Below are positions 7,619-16,740 of a stretch of 64,000 nt of DNA, in pieces. Each line of letters opens with the position of its first letter. Positions within the stretch are counted from its first letter, which is position 1. The notes below the pieces were generated by a model. It did no database searches. It saw only the letters and a list, made by a program, of their open reading frames with translations, and was not told where the DNA came from. The position numbers and the translations under genes were made by a program. The stretch is from assembly GCF_004769635.1 (NCBI RefSeq), contig NZ_RQGH01000014.1, forward strand, positions 1 to 64,000, in the 5' to 3' direction. This DNA comes from Leptospira jelokensis (GTDB lineage: Bacteria; Spirochaetota; Leptospiria; Leptospirales; Leptospiraceae).

Positions 7619-9534
7619 GAGGATACAATTGCCATGTGTTGGTTGATGAGTTTTCTAACATCTAAGATAAGTCCAGCATGCCCATTTCCAAGGATTGTAC
7701 ACCCAGCAAGACCATTGATGTTTTTAAAAATTGGAGAGATTGGTTTGATGACAATGGATTGGTTTCCTAAAATTTCATCGAAGACGATCCCCATTTGTTT
7801 TTCATGGGATTCTGCAACGATGACATATTTTTTTTCCAACTGATTTTGTGAGTTTAATTCTGAATCTTTTCCGAATAACAAGTCTATGTCGACTACAGAA
7901 ATTTGGTTCTCTCTGTATTGGAAACTGTGATTGTTTTTGTACAATTCATGAATGGGTTCTTCTTGGATGTATAATGATTCTTTTACATCAATGGAAGGGA
8001 TGATGAAATAAGTTTCAGCCTTTCTTACGACGAGGCCTTCGATAATGGCAAGGGTCAATGGAACTCGGATTAAAAAAACGGTGCCTTGCCCATATACAGA
8101 ACTAACATCAACAAATCCTTTGAGTGTTGATACATTTTTTCGAACCACGTCAAGGCCCACACCTCTGCCAGATAAATCTGTAACTTCTTTTGCAGTGGAA
8201 AAACCAGGATGGAACAAAAATTCCCATACGTTTTCATCACTTAAAGTTTCAATTTCACTTTGGTGGACGAGCCCTAATGATAAGGCTTTGTTAAGGATCC
8301 GATCACGATTTAAACCTTTCCCATCGTCACGAACTTCTATCCAAACTTCTTTCCCAGATTGGATTGCCGATAATTGGATTTTTCCTTTGGGCGATTTTCC
8401 GGATTCTTTTCTTTCTTCGGGAGTTTCTAATCCATGATCGATCGCATTCCGTATGATGTGTACGAGAGGATCATACATCTCTTCTATGATGGATTTGTCT
8501 ATTTCTGTATCTTCACCAGATATAATGAGTTCAACTTGTTTGCCTGTTTTTTTTGCCGTGTCTCGGACAAGTCGTTCCATCCGAGAAAACACTCCTGCGA
8601 TGGGAACCATTCGTAAGCTCAATGTGATTTCTTGTAAATTGCGAATGAGTTTTTTTAATTGTAGGGCTGCTTTCTGATAGTTGTCTAACTTTAGGTGTTT
8701 TAATTCAGGGTGTTCGGTGACCATTGGTTCGTTGATCACAATTTCTCCCACAATATCCAGTAGTGAATCCAGTTTGTCCGTATCGATGCGGATGTCTTTT
8801 TTTTGGATGGGTTTCTTTTCGGATTTTGTCTGTGTATTTGTGTTTGTTAGTGACTCTGGTTTGGTTGAAGATTCTCCTCTGTTAGGCGTTATGAATAATC
8901 CAAACCCTTCATTTGGTTCGGTTGTCTTTTCCGTAAACAAACCAAACTCTTCATTCGTTTCTTTTTCGTTAGATGGAGTGAAAAGGCCAAATTCTTTTTT
9001 TTCTTCCTGTGAATCAGTGGTAAACAAACCAAATTCTTCTTGTTTCGCTTCCGTATCATTGAATAAACCAAATTCAGGGGTAGTCGTGCTTTGATTGGGA
9101 GTAATTTGGTCCTGGACTTGCGAATGTTTCAGTGATTCCAATTTTTGGTTGGTGCGAGTGATGAGTTGGTGTTGTTCTTCATTGTACAAATCACCACCAC
9201 TGGGTTCGTTTTCTTCATGAATAACCAGTTCATTTAAATGATCCAATGCAGTTAATAAAATTTCTAAGGTCTCTTCATCCTGTGCTTCTGGCGTTTTTCT
9301 CAGAAAGTCTAACAAGTTTTCAGCGGCATGGGCAACCTTTACAATGCCAGACAATCCAAAAAAACCAGAACTACCTTTTACTGTATGGAAATGTCGAAAT
9401 AAAGTATCAAGAAGATCCCTGTCTACTAAACTACCATCTAACGTAGTTTTTTCGAAGTTGAGAAGGCCTGTTTCGATGTTCTCCAAACATTCTTTTGCTT
9501 CAATTAAGTATTCTAATACATCCTCTCTTTCCAT
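7615..9534 (-). CDS. cheA: Chemotaxis histidine kinase CheA with FGLF-repeat linker
   Basis: 639 aa. P1/Hpt domain at 1-105 with the phosphorylated His50 in HFHTVKGSSGF. A long low-complexity linker (about 140-240) carries five FGLF motifs in place of a recognisable P2 CheY/CheB-docking domain. P3 dimerisation helices run from about 248 to 310 (IRIDTDKLDSLLDIVGE), and the P4 ATPase has HIIRNAIDHGLE, DDGKGLN and GRGVGLDVVRKNV. A CheW-like P5 domain covers about 500-639. It phosphorylates CheY and CheB in response to receptor arrays. The ATG is 3 bases after the cheW stop codon, and the gene overlaps cheB by 4 bases. Confidence 0.95.
   Translation of the reverse strand: MEREDVLEYLIEAKECLENIETGLLNFEKTTLDGSLVDRDLLDTLFRHFHTVKGSSGFFGLSGIVKVAHAAENLLDFLRKTPEAQDEETLEILLTALDHLNELVIHEENEPSGGDLYNEEQHQLITRTNQKLESLKHSQVQDQITPNQSTTTPEFGLFNDTEAKQEEFGLFTTDSQEEKKEFGLFTPSNEKETNEEFGLFTEKTTEPNEGFGLFITPNRGESSTKPESLTNTNTQTKSEKKPIQKKDIRIDTDKLDSLLDIVGEIVINEPMVTEHPELKHLKLDNYQKAALQLKKLIRNLQEITLSLRMVPIAGVFSRMERLVRDTAKKTGKQVELIISGEDTEIDKSIIEEMYDPLVHIIRNAIDHGLETPEERKESGKSPKGKIQLSAIQSGKEVWIEVRDDGKGLNRDRILNKALSLGLVHQSEIETLSDENVWEFLFHPGFSTAKEVTDLSGRGVGLDVVRKNVSTLKGFVDVSSVYGQGTVFLIRVPLTLAIIEGLVVRKAETYFIIPSIDVKESLYIQEEPIHELYKNNHSFQYRENQISVVDIDLLFGKDSELNSQNQLEKKYVIVAESHEKQMGIVFDEILGNQSIVIKPISPIFKNINGLAGCTILGNGHAGLILDVRKLINQHMAIVSS
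8893..9078 (-). repeat. Five FGLF-motif repeats inside cheA linker
   Basis: The linker after the Hpt domain contains FGLF at residues 155-158, 168-171, 182-185, 197-200 and 211-214, almost always preceded by Glu (EEFGLFT-type). Spacing is 13-15 residues and the intervening sequence is acidic and Thr/Glu/Lys rich. At DNA level the repeats are imperfect, so they are a protein-level short linear motif rather than a recent tandem duplication. Confidence 0.9.
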
Positions 9535-9537
9535 GAA

Positions 9538-10038
9538 TTAAGTCCCTGGAAGCTCTTGTAACATTAAATTCTCTTCTTGTGTGAGCAGGCGATCTAAGTT
9601 GATTAAAATTTTGACCGTATCACCAACGCGACCAGTTGCATAAATAAACCTAGATGATTTGGATTCTCCAATTTTAGGAGCCAGGTCAATGTTTTCCGGA
9701 GGAATTTTTACAACGTCATTTACCTTATCAACTGCAAGCCCAAGTGGATTCCCGTCGAGTTCTACAAGTAATACACAAGTCCTCTCATGGTAAGGTAGGA
9801 AAGGCATATCAAAACGGAGGCGGACATCCATGATCGGAATGATTTTGCCACGGATATTGATCACACCTTTTAAAAATGGGGCAGTGCCAGGGATGGTAGT
9901 GATCGCAGGTAAGGCTAAAATTTCTGTGAGATACCTTACTTCAAATGCATAAAAACGTTCATCTAAACTAAAACAAAGATACAAATCTTTCATTGTATCT
10001 TCTTCGATTGATTCCCATGACTTAGGTGTTGTGTTCAT
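9538..10038 (-). CDS. cheW: Chemotaxis coupling protein CheW
   Basis: 166 aa. A single CheW beta-barrel domain that links receptors to CheA. Recognisable segments are LCFSLDERFYAFEVRYLTEI, GVINIRGKIIPIMDVRLRF and LGLAVDKVNDVVKIPPENI. The Arg of NIRGKIIP is the conserved receptor/kinase-contact residue. A ~16-residue N-terminal extension (MNTTPKSWESIEEDTM) precedes the domain, and an in-frame Met at residue 16 is an alternative start. The gene follows the chemoreceptor gene by 8 bases and is followed by cheA after 3 bases. Confidence 0.93.
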   Translation of the reverse strand: MNTTPKSWESIEEDTMKDLYLCFSLDERFYAFEVRYLTEILALPAITTIPGTAPFLKGVINIRGKIIPIMDVRLRFDMPFLPYHERTCVLLVELDGNPLGLAVDKVNDVVKIPPENIDLAPKIGESKSSRFIYATGRVGDTVKILINLDRLLTQEENLMLQELPGT

Positions 10039-10046
10039 AGTGAGGC

Positions 10047-11795
10047 CTATAAAACAATTCTTGGTTTTTCAATGCGAGTGAGTGCCGTTGACTTGGATCC
10101 TTCCTCTTTTAGTTTGAAACCCATTATCACAGTACGCATAATTTCCACTTGTCGTTTTAAGGTTTCGCTAGAAGCAGCAACTTCCTCGGCAGACGCGGCG
10201 GTTGTGCTTGTAACTGTTGTTACTTGGTCAATACCTTGTGTGATTTGTAATACTGCGGATTTTTGTTCATTAATTGAAAGTGCTAAGTCTTTTGTGAGGT
10301 TACTTACATTGTCTGCACTTTCAGAAATTTGTCCAAGGACTTCTGCTGTTTTTTCCGTTGCATCATTTCCCAGTTTTACTTTTTTCATCGATGATTCGAT
10401 GAGTAAGGTAGTTTCGTCAGCTGCATTGGCACTTTTTTGTGCAAGATTTCTTACTTCTTCTGCAACAACGGCAAAACCTTTTCCATGTTGGCCTGCCCGT
10501 GCTGCTTCCACTGCTGCATTTAAGGCAAGGATATTGGTTTGGAAGGCAATGTCATTGATGACCTTATTGATTTTGGAAATTTGTTCGAAGGAATTGCTGA
10601 TCTCACCCATGGCAGATACTAAATCTTTCATCCTGGAATTACCTTCTATTGCTTGTTTGGCGGTAGACTCTGAGAAGACAGTCATTTGTTCTGCATTTTC
10701 AGCATTGGATAAAAAACTATTGCTAATTTCTGTTAGGGTTGCCGAGATTTCTTCGACGGCACTTGCTTGTTCACTTGCAGCTTCAGAAAGAGAGGTGCTC
10801 GCATCTGCCAATTGTTGGGCTCCAAGATCCACTTCTTGGGAAGTGAAGTAAAGTTTTTCCACAACTTCTGAAAGATTGATTAACATTCGTTTTAAGCTGA
10901 GTCCCAATTGGTCTCTATCTGATTTTAAGGTGACATCGGAACTGAGGTCTGAGTTGGCAATTCTTTCTAAGTGGTCGGCACGTTCTTTGATGAACTCAAC
11001 TAACTCCATAAAGGCTTCAGAGAGTTGTTGGATTTCATTGCCAGGAAGTTGCCTTGCATTGTTTACTTGTTTTTGTTCCGTTTCTAAATTGACATTTAAG
11101 TCCCCAATGGAAATGGATTGGGCAACAGAAACAATTCGTTTCATAGGTCGGGCAATGGCATCTGAAAAATAGATCGCTATGAAAAATACCAAAACAAAAG
11201 AAGCGATGACAACGGAAGTCACGATGACAAGGGATTGTTGGAACTGTTCCTCCGATTTATGGTATTCTTCTTTGGCGACCTTCAATTGCACTCGGATCAA
11301 ATCATCTAAGTGGTGGGTGAGTGGTTCAAAGATAGGATACATCTCAGTGGATACAAATTTTTCAATTTCAACTTCATTACGGGTTTCTAATAAGAGGCGG
11401 AGTTTTTTGACCCCAGCTTTTAAAGGAGGGAATTCTTTTTCCATTTCGGCAATGATGGCTTTTTCTTCCGGCACTAAGTAGGTCGACAAATACACCTTCC
11501 AAACTTCATCAGCCTTCGCTTCTGATTGCCGGATGGATTCCAATGCCTCTTCAATGGTCAATTTTCTATCTCGGACTTTGTTTGCGGAATCCACCATACC
11601 AATGAGGTAGGCATCTGATACCTCTTTGATTTGGCTAATGGGAACAACCCTGTCTTCAAAAACAGTATGCAAAGAAGCTAAAATTTGATTGGCGGAATAA
11701 AAGCTGGCAGCTGCCACAACGATCATTAAAAGGATGGTGACCATAAAGGCCAAAAGTAGTTTTGCTCGTATTTTAAGATTTTGAATCCATTTCAT
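10047..11795 (-). CDS. Methyl-accepting chemotaxis protein with four-helix-bundle sensor
   Basis: 582 aa, class topology TM1 (12-33), periplasmic all-helical sensor (34-187, resembling the 4HB_MCP fold), TM2 (188-210), HAMP (211-275) and cytoplasmic signalling helices. The hairpin tip is recognisable as [18 protein letters not shown] and [10 protein letters not shown]. Potential methylation helices flank it ([15 protein letters not shown] and ASAEEVAAS). The C-terminus ends in PRIVL, with no NWETF-like CheR tether. It is the first gene of the che operon and so probably the main receptor served by this CheA/CheW. The ligand is unknown. Confidence 0.93.
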   Translation of the reverse strand: MKWIQNLKIRAKLLLAFMVTILLMIVVAAASFYSANQILASLHTVFEDRVVPISQIKEVSDAYLIGMVDSANKVRDRKLTIEEALESIRQSEAKADEVWKVYLSTYLVPEEKAIIAEMEKEFPPLKAGVKKLRLLLETRNEVEIEKFVSTEMYPIFEPLTHHLDDLIRVQLKVAKEEYHKSEEQFQQSLVIVTSVVIASFVLVFFIAIYFSDAIARPMKRIVSVAQSISIGDLNVNLETEQKQVNNARQLPGNEIQQLSEAFMELVEFIKERADHLERIANSDLSSDVTLKSDRDQLGLSLKRMLINLSEVVEKLYFTSQEVDLGAQQLADASTSLSEAASEQASAVEEISATLTEISNSFLSNAENAEQMTVFSESTAKQAIEGNSRMKDLVSAMGEISNSFEQISKINKVINDIAFQTNILALNAAVEAARAGQHGKGFAVVAEEVRNLAQKSANAADETTLLIESSMKKVKLGNDATEKTAEVLGQISESADNVSNLTKDLALSINEQKSAVLQITQGIDQVTTVTSTTAASAEEVAASSETLKRQVEIMRTVIMGFKLKEEGSKSTALTRIEKPRIVL

Positions 11796-11820
11796 AATTG
11801 GTACCCTAGAGGTGGGGCAA

Positions 11821-11848
11821 AGTATGGATTCATTTTTTAGATAGTCAA
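11821..11848 (-). promoter_or_regulatory. Candidate sigma-70-type promoter of the chemotaxis operon
   Basis: On the minus strand, TTGACT (-35, 11848-11843) and CATACT (-10, 11826-11821) are separated by 16 bases. The -10 ends 25 bases before the MCP start codon. Five of six and four of six positions match the consensus. It is the only good pair I see in the 124-base gap upstream of the operon. Confidence 0.45.
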
Positions 11849-11919
11849 GCCTTTCCTAATATTACGATGTAAATTCCTTCGATTCTTTGGTGGATTATGA
11901 CAAAATGATTTAGAACGAT

Positions 11920-13242
11920 TTAAAAAGATTTTGTATACCCTAAACTAACATAAAATAAATGGACTGGGATTTTTTGGAGTGTGTACGATTCACGCAAACT
12001 TGTTTTGACAAGGCTGTCATTTAGTGAATTCCCTGTATTCACTCCTTCAATCGCATTGAGGATTGCGGAATTGTACGCACCATAGATACGAGAGGGGTTT
12101 GGCACTTTGCCATCCTCTGAAGTGCGGTTCCAACTCGCTTTGTCAGGATCCCCACCTGCATACCCAAAATAATTATTGGTATCGTAGAGATAGGCATTCG
12201 GGCGGAGGATATGGGCTCCCTTCACAAAAAAATCACCAAAGAAAAAGGAAATTGCTGATGTTATGTCTTGTATCCCATTCCGGTTATTCACCATATTATT
12301 GCTCATGGTATAACCGATATTCCCTTGGGGTTGGATGCGAAAAAAATTTCCTTCAAAGAACGTGTAACTGGCACTGAGGGAAAGGTAGTTTTTCCCAGCC
12401 ATAAGCCCACCGTTCTCTGTGGAGAATTGTGTGAAATAGGAAAGAGTTGGTTTGACAATCCGTACAAAAGGTAACTTCCAATGGAAAAAATACTCATGCC
12501 ACGAAAGTCTTGTTTGGGCATCGGGGTTGTTTGCATTGAAGGCATTGGCAGCTCCCCCAGAAACAACTGGATTTGGTCTTTGTGTGGAGGGGAGCATAAG
12601 GGAGTTTGGTGTTTTTTGGAAGGTATTATAAAACCAAATGCCCACACTAAAGTCCCCAAGAGCACTCGGGTCAAAATGGTAAGTCATGGAAAAAAACATC
12701 CCATCGGCTCTTTTGTTTCCGTTCGGTTCTCGTTTGGGCCCATACCCGTTGTTTGGGACGAATCCAGAGCAGGCTGGGTTTGCCGCGTCTCTCCCTGAGA
12801 TTTGGTTTTGGACAGATTGTACGCATGGGTCTTGGTTGTAGGGGTCATAAAAACGAGGGTCTTCCCCGAGGTAAGACGGTCCTACCGCACCTGGACTTGT
12901 TTGTAACATTCGTTTGTCGGAATCTCGGTCTTCTCTGTTTGTCAGTTGGAAATTCCCAAATAACATCCATTCAAATTTTTTATCAGCAGACCAAACATTG
13001 ATCGTTGGTTGTAAGGCTGGTGCATAGGTGAAACTTTGGTAAGCCTGTCCATTCCTTCGGTTTTGTCCTTCACCGGTAAAGGAATACCCCCTCCAAATAA
13101 AATCAGACACTATTTCCGTACTTGTATCAATGGTAATCGACTTTGTTTCTTCCACTTTGGGTTCGGAGGAGACAACAGTCGGTAGGACCAAAACAAATGC
13201 ATTAAGGAGAATGAGAATAGAGAATCGTTTGGAATAATTCAC
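11920..13242 (-). CDS. Predicted outer-membrane beta-barrel protein
   Basis: About 440 aa when read from the GTG at 13242, which has a strong ribosome-binding site (AAGGAGGAAG ending 8 bases upstream). The frame is open further upstream but that region lies inside the metallopeptidase gene. An N-terminal signal peptide (FSILILLNAFVLVLPTVVSSE) is followed by Tyr/Phe/Asn-rich, alternating sequence typical of barrel strands: WRGYSFTGEGQ, FEWMLFGNFQL, ADGMFFSMTYHF. The last residues, SLGYTKSF, end in the aromatic residue expected of a BAM-recognised barrel. Similar Leptospira proteins are annotated only as hypothetical. The gene overlaps the upstream lipoprotein gene by 41 bases, so the two are probably one transcript. 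Confidence 0.65.
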   Translation of the reverse strand: MNYSKRFSILILLNAFVLVLPTVVSSEPKVEETKSITIDTSTEIVSDFIWRGYSFTGEGQNRRNGQAYQSFTYAPALQPTINVWSADKKFEWMLFGNFQLTNREDRDSDKRMLQTSPGAVGPSYLGEDPRFYDPYNQDPCVQSVQNQISGRDAANPACSGFVPNNGYGPKREPNGNKRADGMFFSMTYHFDPSALGDFSVGIWFYNTFQKTPNSLMLPSTQRPNPVVSGGAANAFNANNPDAQTRLSWHEYFFHWKLPFVRIVKPTLSYFTQFSTENGGLMAGKNYLSLSASYTFFEGNFFRIQPQGNIGYTMSNNMVNNRNGIQDITSAISFFFGDFFVKGAHILRPNAYLYDTNNYFGYAGGDPDKASWNRTSEDGKVPNPSRIYGAYNSAILNAIEGVNTGNSLNDSLVKTSLRESYTLQKIPVHLFYVSLGYTKSF

Positions 13243-14227
13243 GGAATTTCCTTCCTCCTTCTTTATGGATTGGTTCCGACAAAAGCATCTCACGTTCTGA
13301 ATTTGTCCTTAGATAAACCTTATACTCATTCTGCAAAACAGTTACGTGTATGTATTGGGCAAATGCTTCAGCAAAGGTATCATCCGCATTGGTCGCTGCA
13401 TATAGGGACAGAAATTGTGTATTTGTCAATTTTTTATATAAAAACTTTCCATCTGGGAAAATGGGAATTGTCGGATTTTTTTGATAAAATTTGATCTTGG
13501 GTCTTTCTGGAAAAAAACTGTTTTCGTAAGGCGAAAAGGTTTCCGACCACCATACACCTTGGAAGTATGGATATCCTCGGAAGTCCCTTGTTGTTTCCGC
13601 ATAATCGGGAACATAATGTTTGACGATGGCAAGAATGTGCCCAAGTTCATGCAATAAGATAAAGGATAAAGCGGTTTGTAAGGAATTGGAATTGTCTAAA
13701 TGGACTTCGATGGACCTAGTATCCGATTTTTGGAAGGCACTATTTTCTTTTTTTGTGGCCCAATCATTCCCTCCCTCACTCAGTAATCCGGAATCTAAAA
13801 AAATAATCCCACCAATTGGGATACCTTCTTTATCTCGTATAATCCCTGTTAATCCGGTAGATCCTAAATTTGTAATAAAATAAATTCCGTATACCAATTC
13901 ATCTGCTAAAGCATTCACTTCTTTTGGATAAAGATTGTGTAAGTCCAATAAACGATTTTTCCAAAGGGTAAGGTCTTTTGTCGGAGAGGGTACATCTTTG
14001 ATCCCATCAATTCCATTGACCTCAAGCAATGTTTTTGTCCTTTCAACATCCATTTGGTACACGCGGTCACTCCAAACACCTGCTTTTTTTGGCATTGTTT
14101 TTTCTTGAAGGCCCATACTTGTTTTTGCCCAGTTGGCATAAGGGTTGTTCGGTAAGGTGAATTCTTTTTGTGAACAATTCACAAAAAGGCAGATTAGAAA
14201 AGATATCAAGTAAGGAATTGGTTTCAT
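13202..14227 (-). CDS. Putative zinc-metallopeptidase lipoprotein
   Basis: 341 aa. The N-terminus MKPIPYLISFLICLFVNCS is a lipoprotein signal with Cys18. HELGH at residues 193-197 is a canonical zincin motif, and a downstream FAEAFAQYIH segment (Glu288) could supply the third zinc ligand, as in gluzincins. So a periplasmic or surface zinc protease is likely, although the family cannot be named. The ATG lies 19 bases from the divergently transcribed gene at 14247, and the 3' end overlaps the barrel protein gene. Confidence 0.6.
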   Translation of the reverse strand: MKPIPYLISFLICLFVNCSQKEFTLPNNPYANWAKTSMGLQEKTMPKKAGVWSDRVYQMDVERTKTLLEVNGIDGIKDVPSPTKDLTLWKNRLLDLHNLYPKEVNALADELVYGIYFITNLGSTGLTGIIRDKEGIPIGGIIFLDSGLLSEGGNDWATKKENSAFQKSDTRSIEVHLDNSNSLQTALSFILLHELGHILAIVKHYVPDYAETTRDFRGYPYFQGVWWSETFSPYENSFFPERPKIKFYQKNPTIPIFPDGKFLYKKLTNTQFLSLYAATNADDTFAEAFAQYIHVTVLQNEYKVYLRTNSEREMLLSEPIHKEGGRKFRELFQTILYSHSP

Positions 14228-14246
14228 TTGCCGATGGTATTTCTAT

Positions 14247-14591
14247 ATGAAAGGATTTGTTGGTCTATGCTTTTTTTTACCAGGAATCATTTTCGCAGAG
14301 ATCAATCCTTGGAATCTTAGGCCTGATGTTCGGATCTTAACTAGAAAAGAAGTTTCTCATATCGTATTTGAGAAAAGAGAAGATCATTTTCGTGTGACTC
14401 TCATCGTTTCGGAACGATTTCCCTACAATTATAAAGCTTTGTCACATCCATTTTTCTTTCGGATGGAAGATGAGAAAAAAGCAATGGAACTTGCGAATCA
14501 AATGGACAAGTTTTTGGACACAGGAAAAAGTTTCACCATCACCTTGAATGGATCTGAGATCCAAACTTTGGTATGGGGAGAACCCGATTGA
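14247..14591 (+). CDS. Small exported protein of unknown function
   Basis: 114 aa. The first 17 residues (MKGFVGLCFFLPGIIFA) look like a signal peptide cleaved before EINPW. The rest is a mixed alpha/beta sequence with no motif I recognise. I see no ribosome-binding site before the ATG. The end overlaps the following phosphatase gene by 19 bases, or by 3 if that gene starts at its TTG, so it may be co-translated with it and could be a partner or input for the membrane phosphatase. Confidence 0.55.
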   Translation: MKGFVGLCFFLPGIIFAEINPWNLRPDVRILTRKEVSHIVFEKREDHFRVTLIVSERFPYNYKALSHPFFFRMEDEKKAMELANQMDKFLDTGKSFTITLNGSEIQTLVWGEPD

Positions 14592-15955
14592 CGCGTTCGT
14601 TTACTATCTACTTCAAAGAAATTTTTCGCAAACCAACCAGGCAAGAATGGGATATCTTAAAACTGGCAGAACCTCGGTTTGAGAAAGAATACACGTACTC
14701 CATCTTTTTAACTCATTTCATTGTTTATAGTTTGCTTCTCGTTCCACCTTTTTCAGAGATTCGGGGTGAGATATTGCCCTACTTACTTGGTGTCACCATT
14801 TTACGGTTTATTTTATTATTACAATTTTATACCAAATCCATCCCTTTCGATAAAGTCATTTATGTTAGTGGACTACTAGCTGATGGATTGGTATATTTGG
14901 TTTTTTTTAAAGGGATCCAATCTTACCCTACACTTGGGAATTTTTATTTGTTAAATTCCTATCTCATGTCATTCATCATTCCTATTTTATTGTACAGCAC
15001 GCGGCTGAGTCCTATGGGATGTATCATCAGTGCTATTTACTTATCAATCTTTCATATCTCTTATACACTCCAACTTCCGAAAGAAATCTTTTCCGATACT
15101 TCATTTTTCAGTCAGTACTTTGTATTGTTCGTTTATTCTGGGAGTGCATTCCTTGGAGTGATCTTTGTATTCAACAAACGAAAGGACACAACTAATATGT
15201 ACAGTTTGTCCGAAGAAAAACGATTTATGTTACAGGAATTGGAACTTGCCAAACGAGTACAAGATGCACTTTTCCCAGGCAATATCAAAATTCCAAACCT
15301 AACGTTTACCTTTTATCGAAAAAGTCCTAACGTAATCGGTGGGGACTTTTTTGATTTTGTACAACTCAGGGAAGGAAACGTAGGAGTGTTTCTCACAGAC
15401 GTTGCAGGTCATGGAATTTCATCTGCTATGGTTGCTTCCATCATGAAGGTCCTTGTATCCACAATTCCTTACCGCTTCAAAACAGCACCTGCAAGACTCA
15501 TGGATTATTTGGATGATCGATTGGCCAATGATCTCAACAAATACCATGCTTCTGCGATTTATCTTTTTTTTGATTTTATCGAAAAAAAACTCATCATTGG
15601 AAATGCGGGCCATCCTTATTTGATCTTAGCAAAAAAAGATGAGGAATTTTCTGAGTTGGAAACACAAGGCGCCATTCTCGGCTTCAATATCAAAATCCCT
15701 CCCATCTCGGAAAAAACCCTTCCCATCGCCAAAGGGGACCGCTTTTTCATATATACCGATGGTCTCATTGAATCGATGGACCACGAAGGGAATTGTTTGG
15801 GAACGGAAGGTTTACTTGCCTTACTCAACCGCCATCGAAATAGTGCAAACGTCAAAGAACTGGAATCCAATCTCTTGTATGAACTGAAAACCAAGTTCGG
15901 TTTGGATACTTTTTCTGATGACACCATGTTCCTGATATTGGAAGTAGAAGAATAA
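14573..15955 (+). CDS. Membrane PP2C-type (SpoIIE/RsbU) serine phosphatase
   Basis: 460 aa. About six hydrophobic segments fill residues 35-205 (for example IFLTHFIVYSLLLVPPF and YFVLFVYSGSAFLGVIFVF). A short linker with LELAKRVQDALFP follows, typical of the region before a SpoIIE domain. The phosphatase domain has GGDFFDFV, FLTDVAGHGISSAMVAS, GNAGHP and FSDDTMFLIL, so the metal-binding aspartates are present. Such proteins usually dephosphorylate anti-sigma-factor antagonists. The ATG at 14573 overlaps the previous gene by 19 bases; a TTG at 14588 (TTGA overlap with the stop) is an equally good start. Confidence 0.85.
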   Translation: MGRTRLTRSFTIYFKEIFRKPTRQEWDILKLAEPRFEKEYTYSIFLTHFIVYSLLLVPPFSEIRGEILPYLLGVTILRFILLLQFYTKSIPFDKVIYVSGLLADGLVYLVFFKGIQSYPTLGNFYLLNSYLMSFIIPILLYSTRLSPMGCIISAIYLSIFHISYTLQLPKEIFSDTSFFSQYFVLFVYSGSAFLGVIFVFNKRKDTTNMYSLSEEKRFMLQELELAKRVQDALFPGNIKIPNLTFTFYRKSPNVIGGDFFDFVQLREGNVGVFLTDVAGHGISSAMVASIMKVLVSTIPYRFKTAPARLMDYLDDRLANDLNKYHASAIYLFFDFIEKKLIIGNAGHPYLILAKKDEEFSELETQGAILGFNIKIPPISEKTLPIAKGDRFFIYTDGLIESMDHEGNCLGTEGLLALLNRHRNSANVKELESNLLYELKTKFGLDTFSDDTMFLILEVEE

Positions 15956-15966
15956 GGAGAAATCAT

Positions 15967-16731
15967 TTGTCTTTTTTAGAGATCCAAATCAAATCCAATT
16001 TTGCCCTTGTCACCATCAAAAGACCAGAGGCTCTCAATGCTTTAAACGATGTCGTCATCACTGAAATCGGTGAGATGGTGGACAGTTTAGAATCCAACTC
16101 CCAAGTAAGAGGATTTATTTTAACTGGTGAAGGTAAGGCTTTTGTCGCAGGTGCAGACATTGCCAAAATGAAAGAGTTCAATGTCAATGAAGGCCAGGCA
16201 TTTTCGGAACTTGGACAAACAGTATTTCGTAAAATGGAATTATCGGGGCTGATTTCAATCGCAGCCATCAATGGATTTTGTCTTGGTGGAGGAATGGAAC
16301 TCGCAATGGCTTGTGACATTCGTTATGCGTCGACTGCTGCCAAATTAGGTTTACCAGAAGTGACTTTAGGTTTATTACCTGGTTTTGGTGGTTCCCAAAG
16401 ATTACCAAGACTCATTGGAGTGGGAAGGGCAACGGAACTCATTTTATCTGGGGATATGATTTCCTCCGAGGAAGGATTTCGACTTGGGCTAGTGAACAAA
16501 GTTTGTGATCCAGCCGAATTATTAAACGAATCCGAAAAAACTCTTTCTACGATTCTGTCAAGAGGGCCTAACGCAATTAAGGCGGCCAAAATGGCAATCC
16601 GACAAGGTTTAGAAACCAATATGGAACGTGGCCTTGAGTGGGAAAAACAATTGTTTGGTGGAAGATTCGCAGACAAAGAAACAAAAGAAGGGCTTTCTGC
16701 TTTTCTCGAAAAACGAAAACCCAATTTTTAA
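15967..16731 (+). CDS. Enoyl-CoA hydratase/isomerase (crotonase family)
   Basis: 254 aa, typical length. Oxyanion-hole segments are KAFVAGADIAKM and FCLGGGMELAMACDIRYAS. The two catalytic glutamate positions are filled: one in GGGMELAM and one in GLPEVTLGLLPGFGGSQRLPRL. Together these point to a true hydratase of fatty-acid beta-oxidation rather than an isomerase. The start is TTG with an AAGGAG site six bases upstream. It follows the phosphatase gene by 11 bases and precedes the DUF192 gene by 9, so the three form one transcript without an obvious functional link. Confidence 0.88.
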   Translation: MSFLEIQIKSNFALVTIKRPEALNALNDVVITEIGEMVDSLESNSQVRGFILTGEGKAFVAGADIAKMKEFNVNEGQAFSELGQTVFRKMELSGLISIAAINGFCLGGGMELAMACDIRYASTAAKLGLPEVTLGLLPGFGGSQRLPRLIGVGRATELILSGDMISSEEGFRLGLVNKVCDPAELLNESEKTLSTILSRGPNAIKAAKMAIRQGLETNMERGLEWEKQLFGGRFADKETKEGLSAFLEKRKPNF

Positions 16732-16740
16732 GGATAACCT

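Noticed and set aside
8893..9078. Tandem DNA repeat or CRISPR-like array
   Set aside because: Units differ in sequence and spacing at the DNA level and lie in frame in cheA; the repeat is a protein motif.
10072..10851. Long open frame on the plus strand opposite the chemoreceptor
   Set aside because: A 260-codon antisense shadow of a Ser/Ala-rich coiled-coil gene; no start context, no motif.
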